NCBI GenBank assembly: GCA_037176905.1
Contig: JBBBWG010027745.1
Location: forward strand, 1 to 60,919
Length of the DNA stretch: 60,919 nt
Source of the DNA: Azolla pinnata
Lineage: Eukaryota > Streptophyta > Polypodiopsida > Salviniales > Salviniaceae
Direction: 5' to 3'
Under the pieces are notes generated by a model. That model was not told where the DNA came from. It did not search any database and saw nothing but the letters and a program-made list of their open reading frames with translations. The position numbers and the translations under genes were made by a program. Positions 57,798 through 60,919 of this stretch are shown here, in pieces. Positions within the stretch are counted from its first letter, which is position 1. Every line of letters starts with the position of its first letter.

Positions 57798-60185
57798 ACG
57801 CTTCCATATTATTCATCATTGGCTGGCTGGCCATCTCTAATTGTTGATTTGATTTACTTAGTCTTTGTGAAAGCACTCAGCTTAGGACGTGGTGGATAGG
57901 ACTACATGTAAACCTAGGCTTCTGCAGGAAGCAAATGAGCGTATCTTACGTTTAAGATACCATCGAGGAGTACATCTGTGAAAAAAATAACGAACGAGGA
58001 TTTTCTATCAGTCGAAGAAATGCAGAAGAAGCCAATAATGAAGCATATGGTTAAATGTGTCAAACAAACAAGGCGGGCAGGATCCATTGCGCCCTCTTAC
58101 TTTTGCCCATCGCTGTCTGAAAAGCAGGTGGTCAAACAACTCCAAAGTTTATTGAGATGTACCAGCTTGAAAGTTCATTGGATGATGGGAACAAGAATGT
58201 AATACCTGTGGCATGGAACTGATCCTTTTCTATCATCAAAATTTGAAATTCCGGAGTCCTTGTATTATACGGATTTGCGTCGAAAATCTGTAATGTTTCT
58301 GGTATGAGCTTTTCCGAGGCAGATTTTGTTGTCTTTTTGTGGAACAAGGGACGTGCCGGTGAGGGCGCAGCATTTTGGAAAATGTCAAAATGCGCCCAAA
58401 GCACAGTAACATACATAAAAAATCCAGGCTTTGTCCTGTGCAGTGTGGATTGTGAAATATGTAATATGCTTCTTTATTTTTTTGTATGTCAGGCTTTTAG
58501 GATTGAAGAAGGAAACAGGGCATGCTATAAAACAGTGAAATAAAAGGATAGAACTCTTCTAGAATATCTAGAAAAGGCAATGACAGAAAAGAAGAGGAGA
58601 TTTTGAGGTCTCATTTTCTCACCTTCTCTTTTCCATTTTTTCCCATCTTTTCCATTTCCTTTTTTTTCTTCCAATTTTTCCCCCAGAATCACTTCATTGT
58701 TTCCTTTTCCAAAATTTCCCCACAAATTTCCCCATTTCCCCCATTTGTTTTGCTTTTTTCTCCAATTTTCTCCCCAATTTTTTTCACAAGGAATTGGTCC
58801 TCAACATCCTGTTTGTTCATGGAATAATTCATCAGGGTTACGGCTTTTTAGCTTCATTCACATGCAGCAATATGTGTATATATTCATTATAAGCTGGTTG
58901 TGCCAATATTTCTGCAACCGGCATCGATTGATCGATGCAACATGTCAACAAAATGAGATTTCTCTCAACCGCATAATATAACGATATCCAACAAGAAGCT
59001 TGCCAAAGAAAATAAGCATCAAACTTTGAGATTGACCAATCTCATGATGGAAACTGCAAAATAATAATGCAGGACAATGATGATGATCTGTCTTGTGGTA
59101 GAGGGAGCATTCTCGCAATGTATGGTTCAACGGCTTCCTTTATGGCCAATGGAAATGGTTCCTTCATAATAAACATTTTTGACTGTGCAATCTTCCGACA
59201 TGAGATAGCCCACATTATTAATATATGAAGGAATGCACGTAGTCTTGTTTGTTTTGGGGGGGTCAAGTATAGAAATAGACAAATCTCTACGAGCTCGAAC
59301 TCGTGATAAGTCTCGAATATGTGCCCATCTCAGCATCACATGAAAGTCGCCGTATCTATCAGGTTGAATATGGTTGTGGATAACCTTATGAACCGATGTA
59401 AAGGCCAAATAGATATGGGTAGGACAAGCGAGAAATCGATTAGCATTTACATCAGTTCATAGCAATTATACCTATTAACATGCTCTCTGATTATGAACGG
59501 ACTTTATAACAGTTGCCCATCCTAGAGACCATGTATTGTACAGATAGGTTCTTATTTGACATTGTAACCCCCGAGGCATCCGAGAGCTAGAAACTCTCTA
59601 CAATGCAGTCCAAAACACCTCAAATGGAGCCAAATTCTCAAGGCACTTTCAAGTACGTACTCACATACTCAATTAAAGAACAAGCTCAAAGGTTGTCATG
59701 CTAGAGAGGCAAATTTCATATAATCAAATCATTTCCAATCCAGTCGGTGCATCAACCAAACACACCGTCGCCCTCGACAAACGCTCTTTCTTACCAAACA
59801 ATGAAGAATATTCTATAGATTTGGTGAGACATCGATATTGGCTCTAGACCGATTTGGCATATATGCGCCCTTTGTCCTTAAGACAGATCAGAAGAGTTGT
59901 CATTGCTTCAGTATTATGTATATAACCTGTTGAAGGGCCCCATGACTGAAATTTCCACCCCAGTGCTTGTATTAGCTATATATATATATATATATACCCC
60001 AAAATGCATGTCAACAAAAAGAATCATCCGCTCCCTCATCATCGAGCATAATAAACAGCAAGAACCAAAATCCATCAATGCCGCTCTTTTCTGTGATGAA
60101 ATATAGAAACAATCACAATAATACATTGGAGAGTGTAAGAGAGCGGAATGAATCATATCACGAGTGGGGTTGTGATCACTGTTCC
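57798..60185. other. Intergenic region between the J-domain and kelch genes
   Basis: Convergent 3' ends. A T/C-rich stretch of repeated TTTTCC and CCATTT lies at 58610-58790, and (TA)n at 59976-59994. Frames of 60-94 codons have no domain. The only recognisable item is a divergent copy of the small inverted-repeat element near 59377. Confidence 0.6.
59377..59510. mobile_element. MITE-like element, divergent copy 3
   Basis: ATAACCTTATGAACCGATGT, AAAGGCCAAAT and GGACAAGCGAGAAATCGATTAG align with ATAACCTTAGGAAGCGATAT, GTAAGGCTAATTTGAAT and TGATAAGTGAGAAACCGGTTAT of the 31814 element. AATTATACCTATT at about 59466 matches ATTATACCTGTT at 32041. Only the internal part is preserved. Confidence 0.5.
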
Positions 60186-60919
60186 CTAATCTTCGAATAG
60201 TGTACAATGGGCAATGCAAGGGGCCCACGCCAAACCGCCGGTCTTGACCATTTGCTTGGGATCCCACCAGAGGCATTCCCAGTGGCAGTCGGCAGCAAGC
60301 AACGGCTCACCTTCATCATCATCATCATCATCACCACCACCACCACCACCATCATCATCGTTATCGCTCCATGACGGCGACGAAGACGACGAAGACGAAG
60401 ACGAAGACGAAGACGACGAAGAAGAAGACGAAGAAGATTTGGGCATCGTCGCCGTCTTCACGGGCGGAAGATTCATGGGCGGAAGATTCCTCGGCGAGAG
60501 CTTGAGCCTCCAGACCTCCGCGGGGGCATCCGAGATGACCCGGCGGTGGTAAGGGTCGATCTTGACCTTCCCGGACAATCCGTAGAGCTCGCCAGAACGG
60601 CCCACGAGGCGGCTGATGCGGGCGGGGAGCTTGGCGAGGGCAGCCCACGAGTCGAGGCCCTCGACGTAAACCTTGAGCAGGGAGTCGTTGGAGTCGGCGA
60701 CAAAGAGGCGGCCGGCGGACGAGGCGACGGGGCCGCGCTCGAGCCCGCGCTTCATGCCCGCGCTCACCGAGCTCCACCGGGAGGCGCGGGGATCGAAGAT
60801 CTCGCCGCCGACGCGGCCCTCGCCGCGGACCTCGCCCTTCACGAGGAAGCGCCCCGCGTGGGCCAGGCCGACGCAGGTGAGCATCGGCGCGTTCATGCTG
60901 GGGATGGGCGCCCACGCGC
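60186..60919 (-). CDS. Kelch-type (F-box/kelch-like) protein, 3' part; 5' end off window
   Basis: The frame is open from the right edge to the stop at 60186 (244 residues seen). The visible part holds degenerate kelch blades: WAPIPSMNAPMLTCVGLAHA, then GEIFDPRASRWSSVSAGM, then RLFVADSNDSLLKVYVEG and DSWAALAKLPARISRLVG, with the spaced Gly-Gly, Tyr/Phe and Trp pattern of beta-propeller repeats. Near the C-terminus a run of about 20 Ser and then Gly/Asp runs, encoded by a CGA/ATC triplet microsatellite (60315-60440), interrupts the protein. A conserved-looking tail (CHWECLWWDPKQM) follows. Plant proteins of this kind are often SCF substrate receptors, but the F-box, if any, lies outside the window. 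Confidence 0.68.
   Translation of the reverse strand, partial: AWAPIPSMNAPMLTCVGLAHAGRFLVKGEVRGEGRVGGEIFDPRASRWSSVSAGMKRGLERGPVASSAGRLFVADSNDSLLKVYVEGLDSWAALAKLPARISRLVGRSGELYGLSGKVKIDPYHRRVISDAPAEVWRLKLSPRNLPPMNLPPVKTATMPKSSSSSSSSSSSSSSSSSSSSPSWSDNDDDGGGGGGDDDDDDEGEPLLAADCHWECLWWDPKQMVKTGGLAWAPCIAHCTLFED

Noticed and set aside
60361-60915. 184-codon Arg/Pro-rich minus-strand frame at the right edge
   Set aside because: Shifted frame of the kelch-type gene; composition typical of a GC-rich shadow frame.

Overview
This window looks like nuclear DNA of a land plant, most likely a vascular one. It holds a rosette-type cellulose synthase, two true cinnamoyl-CoA reductases, a plant ASHR3-type SET-domain methyltransferase, GT-AG introns of about 60-1600 bp and teloboxes (AAACCCTA). 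The CesA and CCR sequences read as generic tracheophyte and I could not place them in a named genus; a fern, a lycophyte or another early-diverging lineage is an inference only. No organellar or bacterial segment was recognised.

Layout. 1-4.8 kb (minus): ASHR3-like histone methyltransferase, 3' end off the left edge. 9.4-15.1 kb (plus): PHD-BAH chromatin protein with very long acidic and Gln-rich tracts. 16.0-17.6 kb (plus): intronless GT4 glycosyltransferase. 18.2-20.0 kb (minus): intronless, probably lipidated glutaredoxin-like protein. 22.1-24.9 kb (plus): RMI1/TDRD3-type OB-fold protein with RG repeats. 25.9-29.2 kb and 31.2-34.4 kb (minus): two tandem cinnamoyl-CoA reductase genes whose five downstream exons have identical lengths. 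39.4-45.2 kb (plus): complete CesA gene of 13 exons. 49.1-50.1 kb (minus): intronless uroporphyrinogen-III-synthase-like gene. 52.9-57.8 kb (plus): membrane-anchored J-domain protein of 7 exons. 60.2 kb to the right edge (minus): 3' part of a kelch-type protein.

Functional themes. Two chromatin genes (an H3K36-type writer and a PHD-BAH reader) lie head to head at the left. Three wall genes (CCR, CCR, CesA) lie within 20 kb in the middle and would feed lignin and cellulose deposition. The genes fall into two styles: intron-rich genes of moderate GC, and intronless GC-rich genes (GT4, glutaredoxin, UROS-like, kelch).

The most unusual property is the density of locus-specific minisatellites. 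Nearly every gene has its own tandem array in its promoter, first intron or start-codon region, and both assembly gaps fall inside such arrays. The most striking is a block of about 35 units (38.0-39.1 kb) just upstream of CesA. Each unit carries a GAGAGA core, many carry CATGCA (RY) motifs, and a telobox cluster follows it. These are the three motif classes reported for plant Polycomb response elements. A second array with about 14 teloboxes fills intron 1 of the first CCR gene. A family of small non-coding inverted-repeat elements (three copies) is also present. No intact transposon or retroelement was recognised.
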